Source of the DNA: Calothrix sp. HK-06
GTDB lineage: Bacteria > Cyanobacteriota > Cyanobacteriia > Cyanobacteriales > Nostocaceae
Assembly (NCBI RefSeq): GCF_001904745.1
Contig: NZ_MRCD01000090.1
Span: forward strand, 1 to 35,583
Direction: 5' to 3'
Length of the DNA stretch: 35,583 nt
The notes under the pieces were generated by a model, which ran no database searches, was not told the origin of the DNA, and worked only from the letters and a program-made list of their open reading frames with translations. Positions 7,680 to 15,598 of this stretch are shown here, piece by piece. The position numbers and the translations under genes were made by a program. Every line of letters begins with the position of its first letter. The stretch's first letter is position 1.

Positions 7680-8543
7680 TTATTTGTTTAGATTTTCAAA
7701 TTCTGCTAAATGTTTTGTAACTTCTTGGCATAGTAAATCATGATATTCACCGTTAGAAGCTAGCAAGCCGCCCCATTGATTAATTTCTTGTGTGTTATAT
7801 AGCAATGTGGAATTATCGTATCGAGTATATTTACCACCTGCTTCGGATAATATCAATTCGGGCGCCGCGATATCCCAGTCTTTAGGCGCCGATTTTCCGG
7901 AGAGGGAAATATAAACGTCTGCTTGTTGTTCGACGATAGAGGCAATTTTACAACCAATACTACCTACGTTTTTATGAGTTTGACAGGGTAATTTGCTCAA
8001 GACGTAATCTAATGGTTTGCTACGATGCGAACGACTAACTAAGACTGTCAAAGTTTCAATGGGTTTTTGTCTTGAGACTTGCAAACGTTGAATATTCCCG
8101 TCGCGTGTTTCAACGAAGGCGCCATTACCAACGGTAGCATAATATATTTTATCCTGTTCAGGTACGGCAACTAATGCTAGTACAGGGCGATGATTTTGGA
8201 CTAAACCAATATGGATAGCATATTCTCCTGTTTTGTCAATAAAATCGCGCGTTCCGTCTAAGGGGTCAATTATCCATACAAGATATGAGTCTACTTGCTC
8301 ACCTTGGTAAGTTTCTTCACTAATATAACCAAAGTCTTCCTTTCCTAATTTTGCTTGCAGGTTTTCAATGAGATAATTACTTACTGCAATATCTGCTGCT
8401 GTTACGGGGTCATCAGTCGAGCTATCTTTATACTGTATATCCAAATCTTGGCGCCTGTTTCCGTGATAATAGTCGCGCAAAATATCGGCGGCACTCCAAG
8501 TAATAGGACGTGCAATTTCTAAAATTTCTTGCAGATTTTTCAT
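7680..8543 (-). CDS. cysQ: 3'(2'),5'-bisphosphate nucleotidase, CysQ type (IMPase family)
   Basis: A 287-aa member of the Mg-dependent inositol-monophosphatase superfamily. The metal-binding set is present: SEET (75-78), DPLDGTRDF (93-101) and the late WDIAAPELILSEAGG, in which the WD aspartate binds metal. CysQ removes the 3'-phosphate of PAP, a by-product of sulfate assimilation. Cyanobacterial members with this length and the FIDKTGEYAIHIGLV segment are usually called CysQ, but substrate cannot be proved from sequence and inositol or fructose phosphates are possible. The gene starts 14 bp after the PfkB kinase stop, so the two are probably one minus-strand operon. Confidence 0.78.
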   Translation of the reverse strand: MKNLQEILEIARPITWSAADILRDYYHGNRRQDLDIQYKDSSTDDPVTAADIAVSNYLIENLQAKLGKEDFGYISEETYQGEQVDSYLVWIIDPLDGTRDFIDKTGEYAIHIGLVQNHRPVLALVAVPEQDKIYYATVGNGAFVETRDGNIQRLQVSRQKPIETLTVLVSRSHRSKPLDYVLSKLPCQTHKNVGSIGCKIASIVEQQADVYISLSGKSAPKDWDIAAPELILSEAGGKYTRYDNSTLLYNTQEINQWGGLLASNGEYHDLLCQEVTKHLAEFENLNK

Positions 8544-8557
8544 TTATTTGAATATTC

Positions 8558-9430
8558 CTATTCTAGCCAACGACGTGTGCCGAAATATTGACACGAACGA
8601 GCCGCAACTTTTGCACTACAACGTATAGCCTCAGCAAAATTATGCTGAAGAATATAGTAACAAAAAGCACCGTGAAAAATATCTCCCGCTCCTAGAGTAT
8701 CAGTTGGTTGAATACTTGGAACATTTATAGTCAAAATTTTTTGGTCGCTCATGCAGCTAATAGGCTGTTCACCGTATGTAATGGCAATATTAGGTATCCC
8801 CATTTGGTCTAAATAAGCAAAAGTGTCTTGTTCGGTGCGACAATTAGGAGGATGAAAGTTCGCAGAGCAGATGGCGAAGTCAACGAAGGGTAAAATTTTT
8901 TCAAAGCCGGGTTTCCAACTTCCACCGTCGATAACTACTGGAATATTTCTGGCTTTGGCAAGTTGGGCAATGTGGTAGCTGACTTCTATCTGATGCCCGT
9001 CGATAAGAATTATATCTATATATTCGAGATATTCAAGAAGATTTTTTGAGATTGCTTGAGGACTAACCTGAGTTTTGACGGCATTTATAGATATTACTGC
9101 TCTTTCACCCGTGGTTTGGGTGACAATAATTGATGATACTGGGGGGGGACTTTGGAATGATGCTTCTAAGTCGGTAATAGTAACTTTGTATTTTTCTAAG
9201 TCAGTACGAATTAATTGCGTCATTGGATGCGAACCAAGTACACCTAATAATTCCGCTTTACCTCCAAGATGATTAAATGCCACTGCTGCGTTAGTCGCTG
9301 GACCACCTGCTGCCACCGTATAATCTGAAGCTACAAGTTTTTGGTTGTTTTGGGGTGGTGATGAGGCAAGGTAAATTAAGTCTAGAGTGATTAAACCAAC
9401 GAATAATCCGTAATATTGGTTATTGTCCAT
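8558..9430 (-). CDS. PfkB-family carbohydrate kinase
   Basis: A 290-aa sugar or nucleoside kinase of the ribokinase/PfkB fold. PfkB signature 1 is at 41-60 (AAGGPATNAAVAFNHLGG) and signature 2 at 244-256, with GAGD and catalytic base Asp250. The early segment LDLIYLASSPPQNNQKLVA is the usual substrate-side strand. The exact sugar is not evident. It is probably co-transcribed with the cysQ-like gene 14 bp downstream. The start lies 32 bp from the divergent rsmI start, so both promoters must fit in a very small space or overlap the genes. Confidence 0.85.
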   Translation of the reverse strand: MDNNQYYGLFVGLITLDLIYLASSPPQNNQKLVASDYTVAAGGPATNAAVAFNHLGGKAELLGVLGSHPMTQLIRTDLEKYKVTITDLEASFQSPPPVSSIIVTQTTGERAVISINAVKTQVSPQAISKNLLEYLEYIDIILIDGHQIEVSYHIAQLAKARNIPVVIDGGSWKPGFEKILPFVDFAICSANFHPPNCRTEQDTFAYLDQMGIPNIAITYGEQPISCMSDQKILTINVPSIQPTDTLGAGDIFHGAFCYYILQHNFAEAIRCSAKVAARSCQYFGTRRWLE

Positions 9431-9462
9431 TACCTAATTCCTTATTTTCTAATCCTTAATTC

Positions 9463-10296
9463 ATGACATCAGGAACACTTTACGTTGTTGGTACACCGAT
9501 TGGTAATCTAGAAGATATGACTTTTCGCGCGGTACAAACTTTACAAAATGCTGATTTAATAGCAGCAGAAGATACACGTCATACAGGCAACCTACTTCAG
9601 CATTTTCAAATTAATACTCCACAAGTTAGTTACCATGAGCATAATCGCAGTACTCGAATTCCCGAATTATTACAAAAGCTAATTGACGGTAGTACTATTG
9701 CATTGGTTAGTGATGCGGGGATGCCAGGTATTTCTGACCCTGGATATGAATTAGTAAAAGCTTGTATTGATTCTGATATAAAAGTAGTGCCAATTCCAGG
9801 CGCCAGTGCGGTAATTACAGCATTGAGTGCAGGTGGTTTGCCTACTGATAAATTTGTATTCGAGGGATTTTTACCACCGAAAACGAATCAAAGGCGCCAA
9901 CGCTTGGAATTTCTTCTTAAAGAATCTCGAACTATTATTTTCTATGAATCGCCACATCGTTTGCGTGCGAGTTTACAAGACTTAGCAGAAGTAATGGGAC
10001 AAGGGCGCCAAATCGTTCTTGCACGGGAGTTAACTAAATATTATGAGGAATTTTGGCGTGGAACAGTTGAAGAAGCTTGTCGTCACTACAAGTCACGCGA
10101 ACCACAAGGAGAATATACGATCCTGGTGGGAGGTGTAACGAATGAAACCCAGCTTTCTGAAAGTCAAATTAAGGCAGAACTAGAAAAAATGATTAGTCAA
10201 GGAATTGCCCGCTCGCAAGCAAGTCGCGAAATCGCACTTTTAACTTCGCTTCCTCGTCGCTATATATACCAACTAGCCTTAGAAATCGAAGATTAG
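9463..10296 (+). CDS. rsmI: 16S rRNA (cytidine(1402)-2'-O)-methyltransferase RsmI
   Basis: A 277-aa SAM-dependent methyltransferase of the tetrapyrrole-methylase fold. It begins MTSGTLYVVGTPIGNLEDMT, which is diagnostic of RsmI, and continues with AAEDTRHTGNLL, the SAM-binding VSDAGMPGISDPGYELV and VPIPGASAVITALSAGGLPTDKFVFEGFLP. RsmI 2'-O-methylates C1402 in the decoding centre of 16S rRNA. The length is normal for the family and no lesion is visible. It is divergent from the PfkB gene and transcribed alone as far as can be seen. Confidence 0.95.
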   Translation: MTSGTLYVVGTPIGNLEDMTFRAVQTLQNADLIAAEDTRHTGNLLQHFQINTPQVSYHEHNRSTRIPELLQKLIDGSTIALVSDAGMPGISDPGYELVKACIDSDIKVVPIPGASAVITALSAGGLPTDKFVFEGFLPPKTNQRRQRLEFLLKESRTIIFYESPHRLRASLQDLAEVMGQGRQIVLARELTKYYEEFWRGTVEEACRHYKSREPQGEYTILVGGVTNETQLSESQIKAELEKMISQGIARSQASREIALLTSLPRRYIYQLALEIED

Positions 10297-10426
10297 ATTA
10301 ATCATAGTAACTTCTAATAGCACAAATTATAAAGAAAATCTTAAATGTTACGGGATATTATTATTTTGATGCCAGTCTAATAACAATAAAAATTTGATAC
10401 AAGCTAGGGCTTACACATAAAATCCT

Positions 10427-10492
10427 AGAAACCGTGTTTCTTCGTTGAAATCTTTTATAAAAATGAAAATTTTGCGTAGAAACCCGGTTTCT
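10427..10492. repeat. Pair of AGAAACC(C/G)GGTTTCT-type palindromes
   Basis: Two short palindromes, AGAAACCGTGTTTCT (10427-10441) and AGAAACCCGGTTTCT (10478-10492), lie in the 369-bp gap after rsmI. The same motif recurs at 16854-16886. It is a dispersed repeat; the arms could pair with each other. Confidence 0.6.
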
Positions 10493-10551
10493 TAGTGTAA
10501 ATGATTCTGGCTGTATACCCTATAAATAAGTTTTGTGGGACGTTTGTCCTA

Positions 10552-10590
10552 TAGCGTCAGTCTTTTATAAAGACTTTGGCGCTAATTTTT
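10552..10590 (+). promoter_or_regulatory. Long hairpin plus T-run ahead of a small unknown gene
   Basis: TAGCG...AGTCTTT (10552-10565) can pair with AAAGACT...CGCTA (10569-10584), with a short bulge and a 3-4 nt loop, and is followed by ATTTTT. The 3' arm ends about 85 bases before the ATG at 10669. It reads like a terminator or attenuator on the plus strand. Because rsmI ends about 255 bases earlier, it may serve as an rsmI terminator or as part of a leader for the next gene. I see no other signal in the rest of the 10297-10668 gap. Confidence 0.45.
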
Positions 10591-10668
10591 AGGGAAGACA
10601 AGGGTATCAGTGGTGCAAGCTGTCCAAAATATGTTCATTCAAGTTAATTATTTACAGTTTAAGAGTTG

Positions 10669-10917
10669 ATGAGTGTCATTCAAGTAGTTTCTCAGTATCT
10701 AGCATACAAATTTCCTTGGTGGGGAGTTTGTCACTTAAAATTTGACCTTATACAAAAAAACATTTCTATTCACTGCCAAACTCCTGAATGTCGAGCAGCA
10801 ATACTTAGAGACGCTGAAGGACTAGCTTACTTAGACATAGGCGTAGAAAAGTTTGTAATTGTTTATCCTGGGTATAGCGATATTACTATTCCGCACATAC
10901 CACGTAAAACTGCCTAG
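10669..10917 (+). CDS. Small conserved-looking protein, function unknown
   Basis: An 82-aa protein starting at ATG 10669 (a TTG one codon earlier is also open). I do not recognise the family. It is soluble, has an aromatic patch YKFPWWGVCH near residues 13-22 and two cysteines spaced HCQTPEC (about 36-42), and ends in a basic PRKTA. The gene is followed at once by a textbook terminator, which supports real transcription. It stands alone between rsmI and dps. Confidence 0.55.
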   Translation: MSVIQVVSQYLAYKFPWWGVCHLKFDLIQKNISIHCQTPECRAAILRDAEGLAYLDIGVEKFVIVYPGYSDITIPHIPRKTA

Positions 10918-10923
10918 TAAGAT

Positions 10924-10946
10924 AAAAGGGGAAAACCCCTTTTTTT
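10924..10946 (+). terminator. Rho-independent terminator
   Basis: AAAAGGGG, loop AAAA, CCCCTTTTTTT: a perfect 8-bp stem running into a T-tract, 7 bp after the stop of the 82-aa gene. Confidence 0.85.
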
Positions 10947-11062
10947 CTTTCGGCAAAATTATAAATCATCTAACGGATTAACCCCATCTATCGCGAGGGA
11001 GTTTTGAAATGCGATAGAAAATTAGTAGACTTGTCTCGTCGATCCGAAAACGAGAGAAACTA

Positions 11063-11626
11063 ATGAGTGGCAACTTAGCATCAAGACTTTATCCTACCCG
11101 CATCGATATTCCAACAGATGCTCGTAAACAAATAGTAGTAATACTCAATCAGACTCTAGCAGCTACATCCGATTTAAAGAGTCAAACAAAGCAAGCACAT
11201 TGGAACGTAAAAGGAAGTGACTTCTACCAGTTACATGAATTATTCGATGAAATTGCTGGTGAACTTGAAGAGTATGTTGATATGTTTGCCGAGCGTATTA
11301 CCGCTTTAGGTGGTTATGCAATGGGAACAGTTCGCATGGCTGCTGAAAATTCAATTTTGCCAGAATATCCCACCGAAATTTTAACAGGCATGGAGCATGT
11401 AACATCTTTAGCAGAACGTTTTGGGCCCTACGCGAAACACTTGCGTGAAGCTATTGACAGCACAGATGAACTAGGCGATGCTGACACCGCTGATCTGTAC
11501 ACTGAAGTTTCACGCACTATTGACAAGCGTTTATGGTTCCTCGAAGCACACCTACAAGCTTCTAGCGTTACCAGTAACGGGGCGCCTGCAACTGCCAAAA
11601 ATCTAGACACCGTTGGTGTTAATTAA
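11063..11626 (+). CDS. dps: Dps-family ferritin-like protein
   Basis: A 187-aa Dps mini-ferritin, which oxidises and stores iron and protects DNA during oxidative stress or starvation. The inter-subunit ferroxidase set is complete: His46 in QAHWNVKG, His58 and Asp62 in LHELFDE, and Asp73 and Glu77 in VDMFAERITALGG. The N-terminal stretch has several basic residues and the C-terminal tail (about 167-187) is low-complexity and probably disordered. GAGAG lies about 5-9 bases before the ATG. The leader has two small inverted repeats (TATCGC/GCGATA near 10988-11015 and TCTCGT/ACGAGA near 11034-11056), perhaps regulatory. The gene is followed by a hairpin terminator. Confidence 0.92.
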   Translation: MSGNLASRLYPTRIDIPTDARKQIVVILNQTLAATSDLKSQTKQAHWNVKGSDFYQLHELFDEIAGELEEYVDMFAERITALGGYAMGTVRMAAENSILPEYPTEILTGMEHVTSLAERFGPYAKHLREAIDSTDELGDADTADLYTEVSRTIDKRLWFLEAHLQASSVTSNGAPATAKNLDTVGVN

Positions 11627-11635
11627 ATAGTTAGG

Positions 11636-11670
11636 AGTTATGAGTTAATAAGTCATAACTCATAACTTTT
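11636..11670 (+). terminator. Hairpin after dps
   Basis: AGTTATGAGT (11636-11645) pairs with ACTCATAACT (11658-11667) across a 12-base loop, then TTTT. It is a 10-bp perfect stem, 10 bases after the dps stop. Confidence 0.65.
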
Positions 11671-11691
11671 CTTGAATAGTATCCTTTTGGT

Positions 11692-11724
11692 AAGTACGTT
11701 ACTTTTAAGTGCGTACTTTTTATT
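11692..11724 (+). terminator. Second weak hairpin with T-run
   Basis: AAGTACG and CGTACTT are separated by 13 bases and followed by TTTATTT. It may back up the dps terminator or belong to the pirin leader. Confidence 0.35.
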
Positions 11725-11726
11725 TG

Positions 11727-11756
11727 TTGTCAAGTTATCTAATATATAAATATACA
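11727..11756 (+). promoter_or_regulatory. Possible sigma-70 promoter for the pirin gene
   Basis: TTGTCA at 11727, an 18-base spacer, then TATACA at 11751, about 88 bases before the pirin ATG. It is a consensus-like match only; AT-rich flanks make chance matches easy. Confidence 0.3.
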
Positions 11757-11843
11757 AAAATTGACTTGATTCTCTTTACCACTGACACTATTAGGACACA
11801 GAAAAGAGGTTAGAGAGATTTTTACTTAATATTAGGGGGAATT

Positions 11844-12557
11844 ATGTCTCAAACAGTAACACATTTAATTCATGACAGAAACGCACGCGGAACTACACAA
11901 ATAGGTTGGCTAGACAGTCGTCATACGTTTTCTTTTGGTAACTTTTACGACCCAAACCGAATGGGTTTCCGCAGTTTAAGAGTTATAAATGATGACCGCG
12001 TGGCGCCTGGGGCAGGGTTTGCAACTCATGGTCATAAAGACATGGAAATTCTTACTTATGTTCTAGAAGGAGCATTAGAACATAAAGATAGTTTAGGTAC
12101 TGGTTCAGTAATACTTCCAGGAGAAGCACAAATTATGAGTGCAGGAACTGGAATTAGGCACAGCGAATATAATCATTCTAAAACTGAACCAGTTCACCTA
12201 TTGCAAATCTGGATTTTACCTAACCAACAAAACTTAGAACCCAGATACGAGCAAAAAGCATTTTCTGTTGAAGAACGTAGTGGTAAGCTGCGTTTGATAG
12301 GCGCCAAAGATGGACGTGATGGTGCTGTTAAAATTTACCAAGATGTAGATTTATATACATCGGTTTTAAATGCTGGTGACGTTGTAAATTATCACGTCCA
12401 ACCACATCGGTATGCTTGGCTACAAATTGCAAAAGGTGTAGTTAACCTAAACGGTGAGGAACTACGCGCAGGTGATGGAGTACAAATTAATGGCGCCGAA
12501 CAGCTAGAAATTAGTACTACTGTAGGCGGAGAAATTTTGTTATTCGATTTAGGGTAA
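11844..12557 (+). CDS. Pirin-family cupin (YhhW-like)
   Basis: A 237-aa bicupin. The N-terminal cupin keeps the four metal ligands of pirins: His62 and His64 in [10 protein letters not shown], and His106 and Glu108 in GIRHSEYN. The preceding stretch [14 protein letters not shown] is the typical pirin N-terminus. Bacterial homologues such as YhhW have quercetin 2,3-dioxygenase activity in vitro, but the physiological role is usually stress- or metabolism-related and unknown. AGGGGGA lies just before the ATG, a strong ribosome site with short spacing. It is followed by a strong hairpin and then an SDR gene on the same strand. Confidence 0.88.
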   Translation: MSQTVTHLIHDRNARGTTQIGWLDSRHTFSFGNFYDPNRMGFRSLRVINDDRVAPGAGFATHGHKDMEILTYVLEGALEHKDSLGTGSVILPGEAQIMSAGTGIRHSEYNHSKTEPVHLLQIWILPNQQNLEPRYEQKAFSVEERSGKLRLIGAKDGRDGAVKIYQDVDLYTSVLNAGDVVNYHVQPHRYAWLQIAKGVVNLNGEELRAGDGVQINGAEQLEISTTVGGEILLFDLG

Positions 12558-12558
12558 A

Positions 12559-12583
12559 GTAGGGTGGGCAGTGCCCACCCTAC
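12559..12583. terminator. Perfect GTAGGGTGGGC hairpin
   Basis: GTAGGGTGGGC (12559-12569) and GCCCACCCTAC (12573-12583) form an 11-bp stem with a 3-base loop, one base after the pirin stop. There is no T-tract. A diverged copy lies at 24228-24247, so it is a dispersed palindrome used at gene ends. Confidence 0.65.
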
Positions 12584-12604
12584 ATTTGTTTACTATCAAA
12601 CATT

Positions 12605-13345
12605 ATGTCTCAACTAACAGGAAAAGTAGCAATCGTCACAGGCGCCTCACGAGGAATTGGCAGAGCTATAGCTTTAAAACTAGCTCAACAGGGCGCCTCA
12701 ATTATTGTTAACTATGCTGGAAATAGCGCCAAAGCACAAGAAACCGTTGAAGATATTAAAAAAATAGGTGTCACAGCACACGCAGTTCAAGCTGATGTCA
12801 GTAAAATTTCAGAAATAAATAAACTTTTTGACCAAACTATCGAGCAATTTGGCAAAATAGATATTCTCGTCAATAATGCTGGCATAAATATATATAAGCC
12901 TATTACAGAAGTCACTGAAAAAGACTTTGACGAAATCTTTGATATCAACGTTAAGGGTACATATTTTGCCTGTCAACAAGCAGCGCTTCGTATGGCAGAG
13001 TCTGGACGTATAATTAATTTTTCTTCAACTACAACTGCAATGATGTTGCCTACTTATAGTGCTTATGTAGGAACTAAAGGCGCCGTTGAACAAATAACGC
13101 GGGTGTTAGCTAAAGAACTTGGAAGTAAAGGTATCACTGTAAATGTTGTTTCTCCTGGACCTACCGATACTGAATTATTTCGTGAAGGTAAAAGCGAAGA
13201 AGCAATTAACCGCTTTGCCCAAATGGCTGCACTTGGGCGCCTGGGTCAAGTTCAAGATATAGCTGATGTAGTCGCTTTTCTAGCTAGCGATGAAGCGCGC
13301 TGGATAACCGGACAAAACATTCGTGTTAACGGAGGTATAACTTAG
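12605..13345 (+). CDS. SDR-family oxidoreductase (FabG-like)
   Basis: A 246-aa classical short-chain dehydrogenase/reductase. It has the NAD(P) loop TGASRGIG (12-19), DV at 64-65, NNAG (90-93), catalytic Ser in FSST (139-142), Tyr154 and Lys158 in YVGTK, and the PG motif in VSPGPTDTELF. The N-terminal basic Arg16 after Ser suggests NADPH. It resembles 3-oxoacyl-ACP reductase FabG and glucose dehydrogenase-like SDRs, and the substrate cannot be fixed. There is no clear ribosome site. It lies 47 bp after the pirin gene with a hairpin between them, so it is probably transcribed separately or weakly coupled. Confidence 0.88.
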   Translation: MSQLTGKVAIVTGASRGIGRAIALKLAQQGASIIVNYAGNSAKAQETVEDIKKIGVTAHAVQADVSKISEINKLFDQTIEQFGKIDILVNNAGINIYKPITEVTEKDFDEIFDINVKGTYFACQQAALRMAESGRIINFSSTTTAMMLPTYSAYVGTKGAVEQITRVLAKELGSKGITVNVVSPGPTDTELFREGKSEEAINRFAQMAALGRLGQVQDIADVVAFLASDEARWITGQNIRVNGGIT

Positions 13346-13391
13346 ATAGAGATAGAATATACCTACTCATAGCAATTAAGAAATAAAGTTT

Positions 13392-14039
13392 ATGTTTGCC
13401 GTTGTAACATCGGAAAAAATTCAATTATCTCCAGGTACAGTAATGAGCTTTCCAGGCAGTTGGCAAGACTATCAAAAGTTGTGCCAGCAGTTAGCAGATA
13501 GACCTTCACCACGCATTAAATATCGACCAGGGGAAATTTTGTTGATGTCACCGTTACCAAAACATGGACGTGATGTTCATATTATATCGATGGTTGTAAT
13601 TGCTTTATTAGACAACTTAGAGCAAAATTATGAAGCATTTACGCCAATCACGATGGAAATTGCTGAAGTCAGTGGCGTAGAACCAGGCTACTGCTTTTAT
13701 ATTGATAATTGGGCTGCTGTAGCAGGTAAAGATAGGATTAATTGGGGTGTTGACCCATCACCTGATTTGGCTATAGAGATAGATGTCACCAGCTTTACAG
13801 ATATTAATGACTATTTACCTTATAAAGTACCTGAAGTTTGGATATTCAAAAGAAACTAGGTATTTATTCATCAGTTAGAAGATAAAGAGTACATTCTTAA
13901 GCCTATTAGTAAGTATTTTCTAAATATCAATATTTTAGATATTGTTCATAATACTTTGCAAAAAGCCCGTGAATCTAACGCCAGTATAGCGATTAGAGAA
14001 CTAAGACAATTAGATAAAAAATGGATGCACCCTAAATAA
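13392..14039 (+). pseudogene. Uma2-family (DUF820) nuclease gene with an in-frame stop
   Basis: A Uma2/DUF820 protein of the PD-(D/E)XK nuclease fold, a family greatly expanded in cyanobacteria. The first 155 codons have the family hallmarks IKYRPGEILLMSPLP, HGRDVHIIS and VDPSPDLAIEIDVTS, then PEVWIFKRN. A TAG at 13857-13859 stops it. The same frame then runs on for 59 codons to TAA 14037, and that part is clearly the missing C-terminus (IHQLEDKEYIL...LQKARESNASIAIRELRQ). The stop most likely came from CAG by one change. The truncated product lacks only the last quarter, so residual function is possible. Confidence 0.82.
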
Positions 14040-14557
14040 CAAAAATTGGAGATTCTAAAAAGTGTTTTAATTAAACTTGCTATATTTGACTGCAAAAATA
14101 TAGCATTAATTGGTAGATATAGAGACTGATAACTGGAGAAGTTGATGCAGTCCCTAATAACTGGAGAGTTGGAGTATAGATTCTGTTTACCTAGTTGGAT
14201 TCACTTAAGTAAATTTACCAACCATGTTTAGATAATAAGCGTAGAAAAATTAAAAAGGTGTAAACAAACAGTTATTTTGTATAAACTTATGTTGTTTTTT
14301 ACGAGTATTTACGAGTATTTTGTCAATCATTTTTTGTCTTCTAATGCATCATTTTTAACTAATCATCAACGTAGTGTATGCCGGATTTTTATTTGGCACA
14401 ATCGTATTTAAGTAAATACCGTCAATAGCAAACATGACAGATTTGTTAGTGTCATATATAGCTACCAAATTTTGCTTAGATAAGCGAATAAATAGCACAT
14501 TAATGTTAGAAACCCTTGAAAAGTATTATTTCTAAACAATTTTGTTGATTTATAGCA
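14040..14557. other. AT-rich intergenic region without a convincing gene
   Basis: Seen here: a direct repeat of ACGAGTATTT (14299-14318), a partial repeat of ATAACTGGAGA near 14128-14165, and a 47-codon minus-strand frame (14355-14498, GTG start, no ribosome site) reading LSKQNLVAIYDTNKSVMFAIDG-like sequence. That frame has natural-looking codon use but no recognisable family, so it is either a tiny gene or a relic. Confidence 0.4.
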
Positions 14558-14585
14558 GTAGAGACGTTACATGTAACGTCTCTAC
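14558..14585. repeat. Perfect 28-bp palindrome, GTAGAGACG family
   Basis: GTAGAGACGTTACA followed directly by its exact reverse complement, then GGGGTTTT. Relatives are at 20193-20216 and 34103-34153. It is a dispersed cyanobacterial-type palindrome and a likely transcription terminator. Confidence 0.75.
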
Positions 14586-14631
14586 GGGGTTTTAAATATT
14601 ACGTGTATTTCCCTAACCTAAAATCTTTAAA

Positions 14632-14773
14632 ATTCTTTCTCTCTTGTGGGTGTCCTCGCCCGTCCCACTAGCTCTTTTATTCAGAGGCGCCCTATTGGCT
14701 CTTTTCTTCACAGGTGCCCTATTGGCTTTTTTATTCACAGGCGGGCAGGGATGCCCGCTCCACAAGAAAGAAT
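14632..14773. mobile_element. MITE-like compound repeat with three 27-bp tandem units
   Basis: The ends are an imperfect inverted repeat: ATTCTTTCTCTTGTGG on the left, CCACAAGAAAGAAT on the right. Inside lie three tandem units of 27 bases (14672-14698, 14699-14725, 14726-14752). The first two end GG(C/T)GCCCTATTGG and the third merges into the GGCGGGCAGGGATGCCCGC repeat. No gene is inside. The short open frames on both strands here are a by-product of the repeat. It looks like a non-autonomous mobile element, or an aggregate of the CCACAAGA repeat family. Confidence 0.6.
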
Positions 14774-14868
14774 GAATGATTTTAATTCTATAAGGCAAAA
14801 AAAAACAGAGGCACTATTACATGTCTCTGGAATTTCCTATGCAATTAAACCATCCTCAAACGCCGTTT

Positions 14869-15261
14869 TTAGACGGGTTCAAGCTTTTGAATTCTGTTTT
14901 CTAATCCTGCTGCCATCAGCCCTATCATCTCTAGTATGGCTGTTCTGTCGCCTGCCTGACACTGCTCGAACAATGACCGCACATCTACTAGTCCGGCATT
15001 GACTGCTGATACCTCGAGGGTGTTGGCTTTCGCGTTCAGGTTATTATTCGCGCAAGCAGAGTATAAGATTAGACCTGCCATCGTGTACACATCCATCATT
15101 GGCTCATCACTACCATAATGGTTTGTCACGTTGGGGAAATTTGATAACGGATGGATAAATTCGCTAAAAGTTAGTTGCATCATGCCTTTCGCCGATTTAA
15201 TACCGTAAAGTTTACACACTATATCATTCCAGTCCTTACTTGGACTTAGGCGCCATAACAA
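14869..15261 (-). CDS. Unrecognised 130-aa protein
   Basis: I do not recognise this family. The protein is soluble and mixed in composition. It has a central segment MMDVYTMAGLILYSACANNNLNAKANTLEV and a helical, weakly coiled C-terminus SLFEQCQAGDRTAILEMIGLMAAGLENRIQKLE. The only ATG is at 15261, with a stop shortly upstream, so the frame is complete. It is divergent from the RHH/HTH-PAS gene pair across 337 bp. It overlaps nothing else, except that the repeat-derived ORF at 14646-15002 on the other strand is its shadow. It may be an accessory gene inserted next to the repeat cluster. Confidence 0.5.
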   Translation of the reverse strand: MLWRLSPSKDWNDIVCKLYGIKSAKGMMQLTFSEFIHPLSNFPNVTNHYGSDEPMMDVYTMAGLILYSACANNNLNAKANTLEVSAVNAGLVDVRSLFEQCQAGDRTAILEMIGLMAAGLENRIQKLEPV

Positions 15262-15598
15262 GTACGTCTATTTATATGGCAAAAAATAAATGAGGTACTT
15301 AAGTTAACAGGTATTGCGTAAGTAGGTGGCAGCATATATACTAGATACATAGACAAAAAACCTCGGATTCCTTGTTTCGGTTGTAAGCTAGCAGCCACTT
15401 GGGGAGCTAGCAGTTAGGGTGTCCTACCATTCTTTTTCTTCAGCCACTTATTACTCTACACTTTTATACTAACTCTTGTCATTTTTTTATGTCAATATGT
15501 CATTTAAAAAATTTGGCACAAAATGTCTTGATTTTTAGCTGTCATGAGAGAAAATAGAAACAAGCGTTGGATAAAACACTAGGAGGACAGTCGAAATC
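15262..15598. other. Divergent intergenic region between two accessory genes
   Basis: There is no gene here. It contains a direct repeat of AGCTAGCAG (near 15387-15413) around CCACTTGGGG, and the TGTCA-rich stretch described separately. The strong AGGAGGA at 15581-15587 serves the downstream gene. Confidence 0.5.
15477..15544. promoter_or_regulatory. TGTCA-iterated region, possible operator
   Basis: TGTCA occurs at 15477, 15490, 15498 and 15540, with near matches TGGCA (15514) and TGTCT (15524), all within 68 bp upstream of a gene whose product looks like a RHH DNA-binding protein. Short iterated same-strand pentamers are what RHH repressors commonly bind, so autoregulation is plausible. Confidence 0.45.

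Noticed and set aside
14646-15002. Plus-strand ORF of 118 aa
   Set aside because: It runs through the compound repeat and then opposite the 130-aa minus-strand gene; its sequence is repeat-derived and has no family look.
15262-15476. Small RNA gene in the gap before the RHH/HTH gene
   Set aside because: Direct repeats and a G-rich patch are present, but no clear promoter-plus-terminator pair or known RNA motif could be made out.
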